This document shows, in pieces, positions 54,801 to 64,000 of a stretch of DNA of 64,000 bases. The stretch comes from Theocolax elegans. Taxonomy: Eukaryota; Arthropoda; Insecta; Hymenoptera; Cerocephalidae. The position numbers and the translations under genes were made by a program. The first letter of the stretch is position 1, and every line of letters starts with the position of its first letter. Below the pieces are notes generated by a model that saw only the letters and a program-made list of their open reading frames with translations, was not told the origin of the DNA and did no database searches. Location of the stretch: assembly GCA_026168455.1 (NCBI GenBank), contig CM047426.1, forward strand, positions 45,588,307 to 45,652,306, in the 5' to 3' direction.

Positions 54801-55992
54801 ATCGAGGCGAACCATAAAACATGGGTTGCTCATATCTCTGAGCTCATGTTTGCGTACAATACCGCCGTGCAAGATTCTACCGGCGCAAGTCCTGCTTTCC
54901 TAAATATGGGAAGAAACCCTGTTCCGCCGAAAAGCTTGCGGAAAACAGAAGATCAAGCCGCAAGCTCAAGCTGCTGAACGAGCGACATGCGCACAAGCCC
55001 GTCAGGCCGAATATTATAATTCAAAACGCCGCGATGTACAATTTGCCGTGGGACAAAAAGTTTCTAAGCGGAATCGTATACTTTCGTCCGCTGCCCAAGG
55101 CATAGCTGCTAAGTTAGCTCCGAAGTGCATCGGACCTTTTATTGTTTCGGCGTTACTTGGCTCAAACGTGGTGGAGCTCATCAGCAATGATGGAAAAGAA
55201 GCAGGTAAATGCCACGTCAATGACCTGAAACCGTATTATGAAGACCAGACAGACGTAACTGAGGAGAGTAAATTAAATCGAGAGGATGCGACGAGGGACA
55301 GCGAGGGATTAAACGCAGAGCGAAGAGCTAGCGACGAGTCCAACGATAATGATCCTGTGAGCGCGAACGCACTGCGTAAGCGAAGTAGGCCGCGCAAAAC
55401 TCGGGTAGTTGTTAGTCGTATGACCGCAGTTGATCGTGCCCCTTCTAATGAGCGATTGAAGGCGAACGCTAATGTACACGCGAATCCTTCGACGACGAGA
55501 AATAGGCGCGGAAGACCGAAAGGGGTGAAGAACAGGCCCGTATCCCCGGTAGAAACGATCGAACGGCGCACTCGGTCGCGAAAACCGTAAAATTCCCTTC
55601 GAGCGATTGATGTATTTACGCGTACCGTTCTCTGAATCTGTAATTTTTATAATCTTTTTTATTCTGTCATTTGTATAAAACATGGCCTGATATTTACTAA
55701 TCTGTTCCAGAATTATGTCTGATGAACTGCGCAAGTCGCTTATTGATGCTTATTGATGCGGATATCGCTGGAGACGCCGTGTCAAGCTCAGGCACGTCAA
55801 CGCCTGAACAACCTGATATGCATCGCCTAATATGTACAATAAAGAGAGAAAAATCCATACTGGGCTTTATTTTATTTATTTATAAATATTATTTATGTTA
55901 ATTATCTTTTTCATTTTGTTTTCTGGCCTAGAGAGAGAGTAGAAATGCAGAGCTGGTACGTCTTCGGCTACCCAGCGTCTGGAAGGGGGGAC
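51889..55992 (+). repeat. Second, partial Gypsy-2 internal region
   Basis: Repeats 46715-50816 at an offset of 5174-5176 bp. It begins inside the basic tail of gag. Within the first 430 bp there are three single-base insertions (near 52007, 52019 and 52137), one substitution (52244) and one single-base deletion (near 52314). From there to LTR 3 I see no difference. Confidence 0.93.
52161..55590 (+). pseudogene. pol: Gypsy-2 pol, copy 2
   Basis: Same domains and order as the copy at 46985-50414. A one-base deletion near 52314 breaks the frame inside the protease just after D-S-G-A, so the long frame opens only at 52320 and runs to 54977. The shift before the integrase C-terminal module (continuing to 55590) is shared with copy 1 and so predates the duplication. 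There is no 5' LTR-PBS-gag start directly upstream, so this copy could not make a full genomic RNA from LTR 2 without the E fragment. Confidence 0.9.
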
Positions 55993-56810
55993 TGTAACGA
56001 ATCAATGTAATATTTGATTATATTACATTGCTCGTTACATTCTCTCTCTCTGTCTAGCCTGTGTATTAATCTTTACAGATGTTACAGGTCGACGTTCGAC
56101 GATTTTCGGCGATTTTCGCGGACCTTCGTAAAGGTAAAAGTAGGGAAAGAGAGAGAGAGTTTTCGGTTCATAAGTGCGAGAGCACTTAGACTAATCTCAA
56201 CCGCCGAGAGATTAAATTCAACCGTGTGACTAATCTCAACCGCCGAGAGATTAAATTCAACCGTGTGATTAATCTCAACCGTCGTGAGAAACCTTGTTGT
56301 TTGTTCTCTCTCCATATTTTGATCGCCCCGTGCTTGTGATCCTGGTGCTGTGCTGGTGATCCAGTGGAGTTATATTAGTTTGTTTGGTGACGACGCAGCC
56401 CAGGAAGCTAAAGGGTAGCGACTACGCAGGCTTCACCTGGTTGTTTAATCATCGATCGCGGCTCACGCACTGTAAGTGCCAGTCTTGTAGTCTCTCTCTC
56501 TCTCTCTCTCTTTATTTATTTCGCGTATATATATCGACCTGCGTTTCGCGCGCTGCGACGCGCCTGTATTACTTTTTCCGAATACATTTATTTTTGTTAT
56601 TAATTAAATACTGCATTGTTGTTTATTTAGTTGTTTACCCTCTTTTCTCGCGTTTCGCTAAATAAAGATTACTGCCGCCTCCGCCTATACGGCTTACTAT
56701 AGTCGTATTATTACTGAGCAGCCGATCGTGTAAATGAGACTATTATTTTAACGGTTCTAAATTGTTATTATTTTATTGTATTTATTATTAAAAATAGTAA
56801 AACCGTTACA
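55993..56810 (+). repeat. Gypsy-2 LTR 3
   Basis: 818 bp with intact TGTAACG/CGTTACA ends, preceded by the polypurine tract and followed by AGTT and element E. This is the true right end of the insertion. Confidence 0.93.
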
Positions 56811-56889
56811 AGTTATAATATTATTTATTTTCTCTTTTGAGTTATTGTACATATGTTACGCATCTATTATCTGTTATTTGTTCACAAAT

Positions 56890-57911
56890 ACCTAAATGCA
56901 GCAAATGTAAGCGTAATATAGTAAAGGAAAATTACAAGTGTTCTTACTGTGGCAGTATTTCCATCCTGGTTGTATTATTCAATATATCGCGTCAAAGCCT
57001 AATTCTATTTGCTGTGCGTAATCGTTGCGAATGTCAAGTCCCCGGAATAAAAATAAAAATAAAAGCAATTATACTTGTATGAACAATTCTATATCTCGTA
57101 GATCAGATAGGTTTGATCAGACTCGTAATTTGGGCTTTACTGATTCTGTTATTAACGATACTTATTTGTCTCAGAACCATAGCATCATGAATAATAACAC
57201 TTCGACATCATCGAATATTACACCACTTAATGTCCCTTCTTTGCCTCCTAACTGGAATGATATGCCCGAGCCTGAAAGATCTGCATTCATATTTCAACAG
57301 ATGCAAACAAATTTCTTCAATATGTCTAGTCACCTTTCTTTGCTTAACACACAACTCAACAATCTCTCACAAACGGTATTAACTAATTCACAACGAATAG
57401 CAAATCTCGAATCTGAAATGCAACAAAAAATTACCTCACAGTGCACCTTCATACCTGGGCACGAGATTAAGGTAACAGGTATTCCATTTTAAAGTGTTTA
57501 GATTTGGAGCGCCTTAAGAGTGACATACTTGAAATTCGCGAATTTAAACCTAAACAGGTAGACAATATTTCTAATAATCCAGATATAGCTCATAAATTCA
57601 TCACTTTGATTGTGAAGTTTAAATCTGCCACAGTGAAAGAACACATTCTTAAAACTAAGCGCGAAAAGGGAATCATTACTTTTAACGACCTCTTTCCAAC
57701 AGGTAGTAATAGTGATCTATCGAAGAATCTTAACCTCTATGACATGTTACCCGCTGATCTGTATCATTTGCTAGTCTTAACTAAAAAAAGAGCTCGTGAA
57801 ATGAATTTTAAGCATGTATGGGCTCGAAACGATTGCATTTTGGTGCGGCGTTCTGATAAATCGGAAGCCATCGTTGTTCGTTCGATTGATGATTTAAATA
57901 GGTTACAGTGA
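56890..57911 (+). pseudogene. Element E ORF1: zinc finger, coiled coil, FP25-like domain
   Basis: An N-terminal finger starts with CSKCKRNIVKENYKCSYC; its final H/C pair is in a different frame, so a small shift lies near 56955. From 57025 the frame is polar and N/S-rich, then coiled-coil-like (LNTQLNNLSQTVLTNSQ) to IKVTGIP. There about 15 residues present in element B are missing and the frame changes. From 57504 the FP25-like domain is present (HILKTKREKG, YDMLPADLYHLLVLTKK, FKHVWARNDCILVRR) and ends at 57911, seven bases before the ORF2 frame. Confidence 0.75.
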
Positions 57912-57917
57912 CTATCG

Positions 57918-60815
57918 GTGGATATAGGTTCTTCCTTAATATCACAAACAGCCTCCTTCAAATGTAGTTTGCGTGTAGCCCAAGCCAATGTGAATTCTGT
58001 GAAGGAACACTTAGATATTATAAGAGATTTTATGGTTTGTAATTCTGTTGACATCCTATCTATGTCTGTGACATGGCTCACTCCTAAGCAACCTTCATCA
58101 CTCTTTGACATTGAAAACTATTATTTGATTCGAAATGATCGTGGTATTAAATCTGGTAAGGGCAAGCGTGAATTCATTCAGGGTGGTGGTGTTGGATGTT
58201 ATATTCGTAAGGATATACAAACCAAGGTCTTATGTCGGTCTGAAAATATGAACATATATAACACTGAATATATCTTCCTTGAACTTACACCGAATGAACA
58301 GCAGAAAATTCTTTTAATTTCGATTTACAGACGCCCTAAAGGGCAAGTATTGTGTAAGTTATTTGAATTAATTAACCAATACCTTCATCTTTATTCTGAT
58401 GTTATAGTAGCTGGAGACCTAAATTCTGACCTTGCTAGTGAAAATTACTATTCCAAGCACCTAAAAAGTCTTATATTTGAGAACTCATTTTATTTGGTTC
58501 CATCTGGTCCAACGCATCATCGCGACAACTCTGATACCTGGCTTGATATCGTGTTGACTGATTCGGTGGAAAAAGTTATTAGTTTTCTCAAATCAACTAC
58601 ACCTTTTATTAATTGTCATGACTATATTTTGGTAGATTTTAAGTTAAAGGAACGAACCACAAATCCAATTAAGGTAATGTCGAGAGACTTTTGTAAGTTT
58701 TCTCTAGTTGACTTCTCTAAAGAACTTCAGCAACGTCTAGAAGGCGATGATTTGATCTCAAATGCTGAATTGGACGTAGATCAGCTTCTGGAGCATTTTC
58801 GTGCATCCTCGATCGAGTTGCTTAATATTCATGAGCCTTTTAAAACGCGTGTATTTAAGAAAGCTCCTGCTCCATGGTTCACGGAATATTTGAGATCAAT
58901 GTGCAAAATAAGAAATAAATTATATCAACGAGCACGTCGCACTAAGAGTATTGTTTTTTTAAATGAGTATAAAGTCTTGCGTAAACAAATTAAATTTGAA
59001 ATTAAAAAAGCTCGTGAAGATTATCTTCTACATAGCCTGTCAACTGCTTCAGACGCTTCGAAATATTGGAAAATCTTACGTAAGCACGGATTAGCAAAAC
59101 AGAAAAATGATTCTCCGTTGCTAAGATTTAGTGCTTCTAAATTGATTGCACTTTTCTCCTTGATTTCTAGCTGCCATCCAAATTGTTCTAAAAAAGAATT
59201 CGATAATATCATTGCCCGTCCTTATCCTAGTAATACCGTGTTGTTTAGCTTTGAATCGGTCGATTTCGTACAAGTTATCGCTGCACTAAGGCAATGTCTA
59301 CCTAAAGCTAGAAGTCGAAGTTGTGATGGCCTATCATTAAATTATTTTTCTGATACGTTACATTTTATTGCTCCATTCCTTGTGAGGTTATTTAATAGGT
59401 CCATTCAGTCATGCCATTATCCTACCCTTTGGAAAAAGTCTATTATAATTCCCTTGAGTAAGATAAATCCTCCGAGGTCTCTTGCTGATACTAGACCGAT
59501 TACCAACTTGCCACATTTAGCTAAAGTATTTGATACTATTTTTACGAACCAATTAGTTGATTATTTAGAATCGACATTTTTGATATCTCCATATCAATCT
59601 GGATTTAGAAGTGGCTACAGTACCCAAGCAGATCTTTTGAAAACCACCGATGACATTCGTAGAGGCTTCGAAAACGGTCTTGTTACTATAATGGTTTTAT
59701 TTGATTTGAGTAAAGCCTTTGATTCAATTAGCCATACCATCTTGCTATCTAAACTAAAAGAATGCAATTTTTCTCCCAAAGCATTGAAATGGGTATATTC
59801 ATACCACGATTATCGTTAGCAAGCGGTGCTTGATGCAGGTGGTGAACAGTCTGAATTTAGGCTAATGTCTTCTGGAGTACCTCAAGGCTCAACTCCTGGC
59901 CCAATACTGTTCTTAATCTACATAAATTCTATCACTAAGGTAATCAAGCACTGCAGATTCATGTTATTTGCTGACGATTTAAAGATCTACCTCCAGTGCA
60001 AACCGGGTGATTTAAACCAAGCAATTAATGATATAAATCATGATGCTGACTCTATTGTTGATTGGGTTACTAATAATGGCCTAAGATTAAATGTATACAA
60101 AACGGATGCTATAATATTTGCGTCCGTTCAATTGAATAGATTCTTTGATTACTCAAACTTACGGCCTATAATTGTTGGTGATGTATCAATTGATCTAAAA
60201 AAATCGATCAAGAATCTTGGTATTACATTCTCTAGCGATTTATCATGGAACACTCAAACAGGTATGATTTGCTCTAAGGTACATGGTGTACTTTATCGTC
60301 TACGTTATAAGGGGCAACACTTGCCTCAAAATATAAGGGCAAAATTGGTGAATGCACTAGTTATGCCTCATTTCGACTACGCATGTTTAGTATATTATAA
60401 TCTGCCAAATTATCTTGCTGTTAAGCTACAACGATTGTGCAATACTATTGTAAGATTTATTTATCATCTGAAGCGGGATACATTTCTTCGACCATATTGT
60501 CAAAAATTGGGATGGATGTCTTTGACAGATCGTCGTAGATATTTTTTGGGGATTAGCATGTACAAGCTCCTTGCTACTCACAAACCTCATTACCTGTTTG
60601 ATCTGCTTACTTTTAATAACGATGACTGTAGAAGGTCCGGTCGCATAAACTCATTATTCATTATCCCGACTGCAACAAGGGATAGTTATAAAATGTCATT
60701 CTCTATTCAAAGTATGTTGTTATGGGAAAGTATACCAGCCAATATTAGAGGTAGTAGTAGTTTGGCTATTTTTAAAAAAACCTTTCGCAACTATTTGATA
60801 CACAATTCAATTTAA
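57918..60815 (+). pseudogene. Element E ORF2: endonuclease and RT with one in-frame stop
   Basis: One frame of about 966 codons broken only by TAG at 59817-59819, between the RT finger and palm regions (SYHDYR, stop, QAVLDAGG). Endonuclease: AQANVNSV, SVTWLTP (where many have SETWL, so the catalytic glutamate is valine), YRRPKGQ, VAGDLNSD, SDTWLDIVLTD and CHDYILVDF. RT: IPLSKINPP, RPITNLPHLAKVFD, SPYQSGFR, LFDLSKAFDSI, SGVPQGSTPGP and MLFADDLKIYL near 59962. It shares architecture with 15707-18580. The first in-frame codon is not ATG; the start is uncertain. Confidence 0.88.
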
Positions 60816-61281
60816 TTGATATTACTGTTGATTTCGAACCTTACGCATGTGATATTAAAAGGCCACAAATTAGTGCAAATATTGAAGCTTAAATTAAAAT
60901 TGTTACGTTATTAATTTAATTAATGCTAATTTTATTATTTTATTAATTTTATTTTATCTTGCTTCTTCTTTATTATTCTTTTCGTTTCATATTGCCAACA
61001 GTAATTATTCACTATGTAATTTATTTCTGTCTATACAATTATACTGTTTTATGCTATAAAGTGATAATGATAAACTTATAATGATAATGATAATGACAAT
61101 GTTAATTTGAAACATTCCAGATATACGTCAAATTGTATGGCGAATCATAGATGTAAAATTAGATTTATATTACGTTGATCCAACTATCTGTATGTTTATA
61201 TGTTTAATATATTTTTTGTATTACTACTGAAATTGCCATTCGGTCTTTATGACCTTGGCAAAAATAAATTCCAGTTATCAA
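60816..61281 (+). other. Element E 3' UTR
   Basis: AT-rich non-coding region with a GATAATGATAATGATAATG microrepeat near 61066-61098 and a terminal GGTCTTTATGACC hairpin (61241-61253) followed by AATAAA and the (TC)n tail. This order (hairpin, AATAAA, TC repeats) is shared with the other family members. Confidence 0.7.

Positions 61282-61332
<51 letters not shown>
61282..61332. repeat. (TC)n-(TA)n compound microsatellite
   Basis: About 25 bp of TC repeats continue into about 26 bp of TA repeats. The TC part is the tail of element E; the TA part is the flank of foldback element 2. Confidence 0.95.
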
Positions 61333-62280
61333 GGGATATTTCACGTCAAGTGGTACGATGAAAATTTTAAATCGCTCCAAAATTTGAGAACAGGCTGGAA
61401 ATATCTTCAAGAAGATAGAAAAAAAAATTTAGGTGTTAAAAATAATTTGCTTAAGAGTTATTCCACCATGAAAAATGGAAATTTTTCAATTTTTTAGAAA
61501 AATTTCTATTTTCAAAACCATTTATCTCAAAATCTATTCATTTTTTTGAAAAAACATTACAGACAACTTTTGTTCCAAATAATCTTTAGAACTTATCTAC
61601 CTGGGTTAAAATTCTTAATTTTAAAATCTCGAAGAGATAGAACGACCGTAAATATTGAATATCAAAAAAAGGCGACCACGCCACGATCGATTTTGATCTA
61701 ACACCGCTCAAAAGATCACATTTTTCGAGAGCTTTCGAATGGCGGTGGTTAGATTATTGGCCAAGACCGCTGGTGTAAGTTATGCCTCATAAACCTCATA
61801 AAATCACTAATTTTCATGTATTTTACGGCATAACCTACAACAGCGGTTTATTCCAATAATCTAACCACCGCCATTCGAAAGCTCTCAAAAAATGTGATCT
61901 TTTGAGCGGTGTTAGATCAAAATCGATTGTGGCGTGGTCGCCATTTTTTGATATTCAATATTTCCGGTCGTTCTATCTCTTTGAGATTTTAAAATTAAGA
62001 ATTGTAACCCAGGTAGATAAGTTCTAAAGATTATTTTGAACAAAAGTTGTTAGTAATGTTTTTTCAAAAAAATGAATAGATTTTGAGATAAATGGCTTTG
62101 AAAATAGAAATTTTTCTAAAAAATTGAAAAATTTCCATTTTTCATGGTGGAATAACTCTTAAGCAAATTATTTTTAACACCTAAAATTTTTTTTCTATCT
62201 TCTTGAAGATATTTCCAGCCTGTTCTCAAATTTTGGAGCGATTTAAAATTTTCATCGTACCACTTGACGTGAAATAGCCC
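61333..62280. mobile_element. Foldback element 2, 948-bp near-perfect palindrome in (TA)n
   Basis: Starts GGGATATTTCACGTCAAGTG and ends with the inverse, with TA repeats on both sides. Arms of about 450 bp match with few mismatches around a centre near 61810. Termini and internal layout resemble foldback element 1 (GGG, TATTC/TTTCACGT, AAGTGG, then AAAATTTTAAA), though the interiors differ. It has no coding capacity. Confidence 0.92.
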
Positions 62281-62337
62281 ATATATATATATATATGCAA
62301 TAACTTATATAATTACTAATAACTTAACAACTAATTT

Positions 62338-64000
62338 CTAATTTCTGGCGCTAGACAATAAATAATCAAACAGACGAGACTTAAAAATGCCCACATACCT
62401 AGCAATCTTCAACTCAGACGGTAAGGCATCCCACAGAGCTTGGAAAATAAAAGAAATTCCGGTATGCATTTGTAGAGGCAATAGGTCGTTCATAGCAGGA
62501 TTGCTGATTTCGACCAAAGCAACGTATATCATCACGAGGTGGAAGAAGCAACTCGTGAAGGTATTCTGGTTTCCCTGAGGTCAAAATCTTATATGTCAAA
62601 ACGCCTAGAAAATATGTACGTCGCTGTGCCACAGATAGCCAATTTAACTTAACAATAAAAATCTCTAGCTTCGCATCCTTTCTTAAACGGTAAGTATAGC
62701 GCACACAAACATTCAACAGTCGCTGTAATTTGACACGTAAGTAATCTGGCAGATCACAATATACTAGGCATCCATAATCAAAGTGTGGCAAAACTAATGG
62801 GGCAACCTATGCAAAGCATCATGAACCCTCGAAGCCACGCCGGAGATGTGGGCATTCCATTGGAGATTGCTACAAATCTGCACCCCAAGATCACGAACAA
62901 AGTCAATCAGCTCAATTTCATGGCCATCAACCATAAGAGGGGGCAAAGATTCCCTATTTACAAATCTCAGCACCGAGTCTAAACTTGACTTCGTCTTACC
63001 AAAATTCAAGTCTAGACGATGCTCTTGTGCCCACTTAAATACCAAGGAAGCATCAGCCGCCATTATTTCCATACACTAATTACAATCATTAGGCCGACAA
63101 TGCATATACAGCTGCAAATCGTCGACAAACAACATTCCCTTAGAAAAAACGAGACGATTCAGAATAGAATTAATAAAGATCAAAGAAATAATGGGACCGG
63201 GGGTTGATCCCTGAGGAGCACCTGCAGATGTCCCAAGGAAGTACGAGGGAACACCATCTTCATCCACGATTGCCTGAGATCGATCACTTAAATAAGAATA
63301 AAACTACTCTATAACGTCATTGTCGAAATTCAAAGATTTAAGGGTTTTCAGAAGCTCCGTATGGCTTATTGTGTCAAAAGCTTTCTTAAAGTCGAAGAGC
63401 AATAAAAAAGTCACCATACCTCGGTCAAGAGCAAAGCGAATATCATCAGTGATTTTGATCAACGCAGTCTGTGTACTAAATGAAGATCGGAACCCAGACT
63501 GAAAAGGTGATAAAATATTATTACTCTCCAAATTCTCTACTATTTGATGAGTAATCAAACGGTCGAAAACCTTAGCAAAATGCGCAAGATTCGCGATTGG
63601 CCTGGTATCCGACGGTGACAGTGGCCTAGAAACTTTACTCAATGGCACAATCAGGGCTCTTTTCCATATCGTAGGTTATAGCTTAGTCTGCAGAGATAAA
63701 TTGCATAAATCAGTAAAAATGTGCACAATGGAGTACAAAACCTCCATAAAATAATACAATGACAAACCATCCAAGCTACAGCTCTTGGCCTTAAGAAGGC
63801 AAATCATAAAGGCCTCAACCATTTGATCATACGAAACAGGTAGAAATGCAAAAGATGGATAAACAGATTCCGGAATAATATCCAGATCTCGACTAACTGG
63901 TGTAAACTGTATTGTGGATGACGTCTAGTGACTGACACATAATGTTGAGAAAGGTCGTCGATCGAAAAAAATTTAAGCGGGGAGTTCAAAGATTCACCGA
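62338..64000 (-). pseudogene. Non-LTR element D, 3' half of ORF2, continues past the window
   Basis: A minus-strand relative of elements B and E, broken into frames 63989-63804, 63648-63304, 63267-63076, 63072-62794, 62791-62414 and 62535-62338. RT signatures in order: MPLSKVSRPLSPSDTRPIAN, SPFQSGFR, LFDFKKAFDTI, SAGAPQGSTPGP and MLFVDDLQLYM, where the usual alanine of FADD is valine. Then MPHFDYGCLVY and the C-terminal FKSRLFDYLL. The 3' UTR is only about 40-60 bp before TA repeats, so the end has been lost or replaced by foldback element 2. The endonuclease would lie beyond 64000. Confidence 0.85.

Larger units (their letters stand above)
42864..56810 (+). mobile_element. Gypsy-2: Ty3/Gypsy retrotransposon with internal tandem duplication
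   Basis: LTR 1 (42864-43687), internal region 1 (43688-50816), LTR 2 (50817-51635), 253 bp of element E (51636-51888), a second partial internal region (about 51889-55992) and LTR 3 (55993-56810). The second part repeats 46717-51885 almost base for base. The junction near 51881-51890 has TAAAAATAAA in common between E and gag. Gag and pol are close to intact apart from single stops and shifts, so the element is much younger than Gypsy-1. Confidence 0.92.
56811..61281 (+). mobile_element. Non-LTR element E, downstream part, CR1/Jockey-like, (TC)n tail
   Basis: After the right AGTT of Gypsy-2 come the end of the 5' UTR, ORF1 (about 56890-57911), ORF2 (57918-60815) and a 3' UTR of about 460 bp. 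The 3' UTR ends with a GGTC/GACC hairpin, AATAAATTCCAGTTATCAA and then (TC)n (61282-61306). With the 5' part (41605-42863), E would be about 5.7 kb and bounded by (TC)n on both sides. Confidence 0.85.

Overview
The window is eukaryotic and almost entirely made of transposable elements. Several signs point to an insect, possibly an ant or other hymenopteran (weak inference): a Ty3/Gypsy element whose primer-binding site matches tRNA-Arg as in the mdg1/412 group, a Penelope-like element, CR1/Jockey-type non-LTR retrotransposons, TTAA-flanked piggyBac-like MITEs, and AT-rich intergenic DNA with many GA/TC and TA microsatellites. I see no complete host gene. The only host-like coding pieces are a probable terminal exon at 29262-29580 (minus) and a short ATG exon carried in a duplicated block (32998-33040 and 39596-39638).

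Layout. 1-470 is the tail of a dispersed repeat ('M'). 1572-15508 is Gypsy-1: a partial 5' LTR, tRNA-Arg PBS, a long leader containing at least 15 RNA hairpins, a decayed gag, and a pol split by a minus-strand Penelope-like element (9040-12398, 13-bp target duplication). A decayed extra ORF, a polypurine tract and a second LTR follow; that LTR is itself followed by another PBS. 15509-20043 holds two minus-strand non-LTR elements joined head to tail through a (TC)n tail; the first has an intact 957-codon endonuclease/RT ORF2. 20044-23044 holds unrecognised decayed sequence and an R1-like endonuclease fragment. 23045-27028 is a decayed minus-strand non-LTR element whose ORF1 is interrupted by a 729-bp piggyBac-like MITE. 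A second TTAA MITE is at 27777-28197.

29953-40228 is a tandem array in which three modules (P about 0.71 kb, Q about 0.37 kb, M about 2.49 kb) are joined only at (CT)n or (TA)n microsatellites. 40229-41224 and 61333-62280 are near-perfect foldback elements whose ends resemble P. 41605-61281 is one long plus-strand non-LTR element (E) split in its 5' region by Gypsy-2. Gypsy-2 has AGTT target duplications and has undergone a tandem duplication of about 5.18 kb, giving three LTRs and two pol copies. From 62338 to the window end lies a decayed minus-strand relative of E.

Functionally this is a nest of selfish elements. Each Gypsy copy encodes Gag, protease, RT, RNase H and integrase. The non-LTR elements encode an ORF1 nucleic-acid-binding protein and an endonuclease/RT. 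The Penelope-like element encodes an RT without its GIY-YIG endonuclease. The strongest unusual signals are the hairpin array in the Gypsy-1 leader, the association of one non-LTR family with (TC)n tracts at its ends, and the microsatellite-jointed P/Q/M array.
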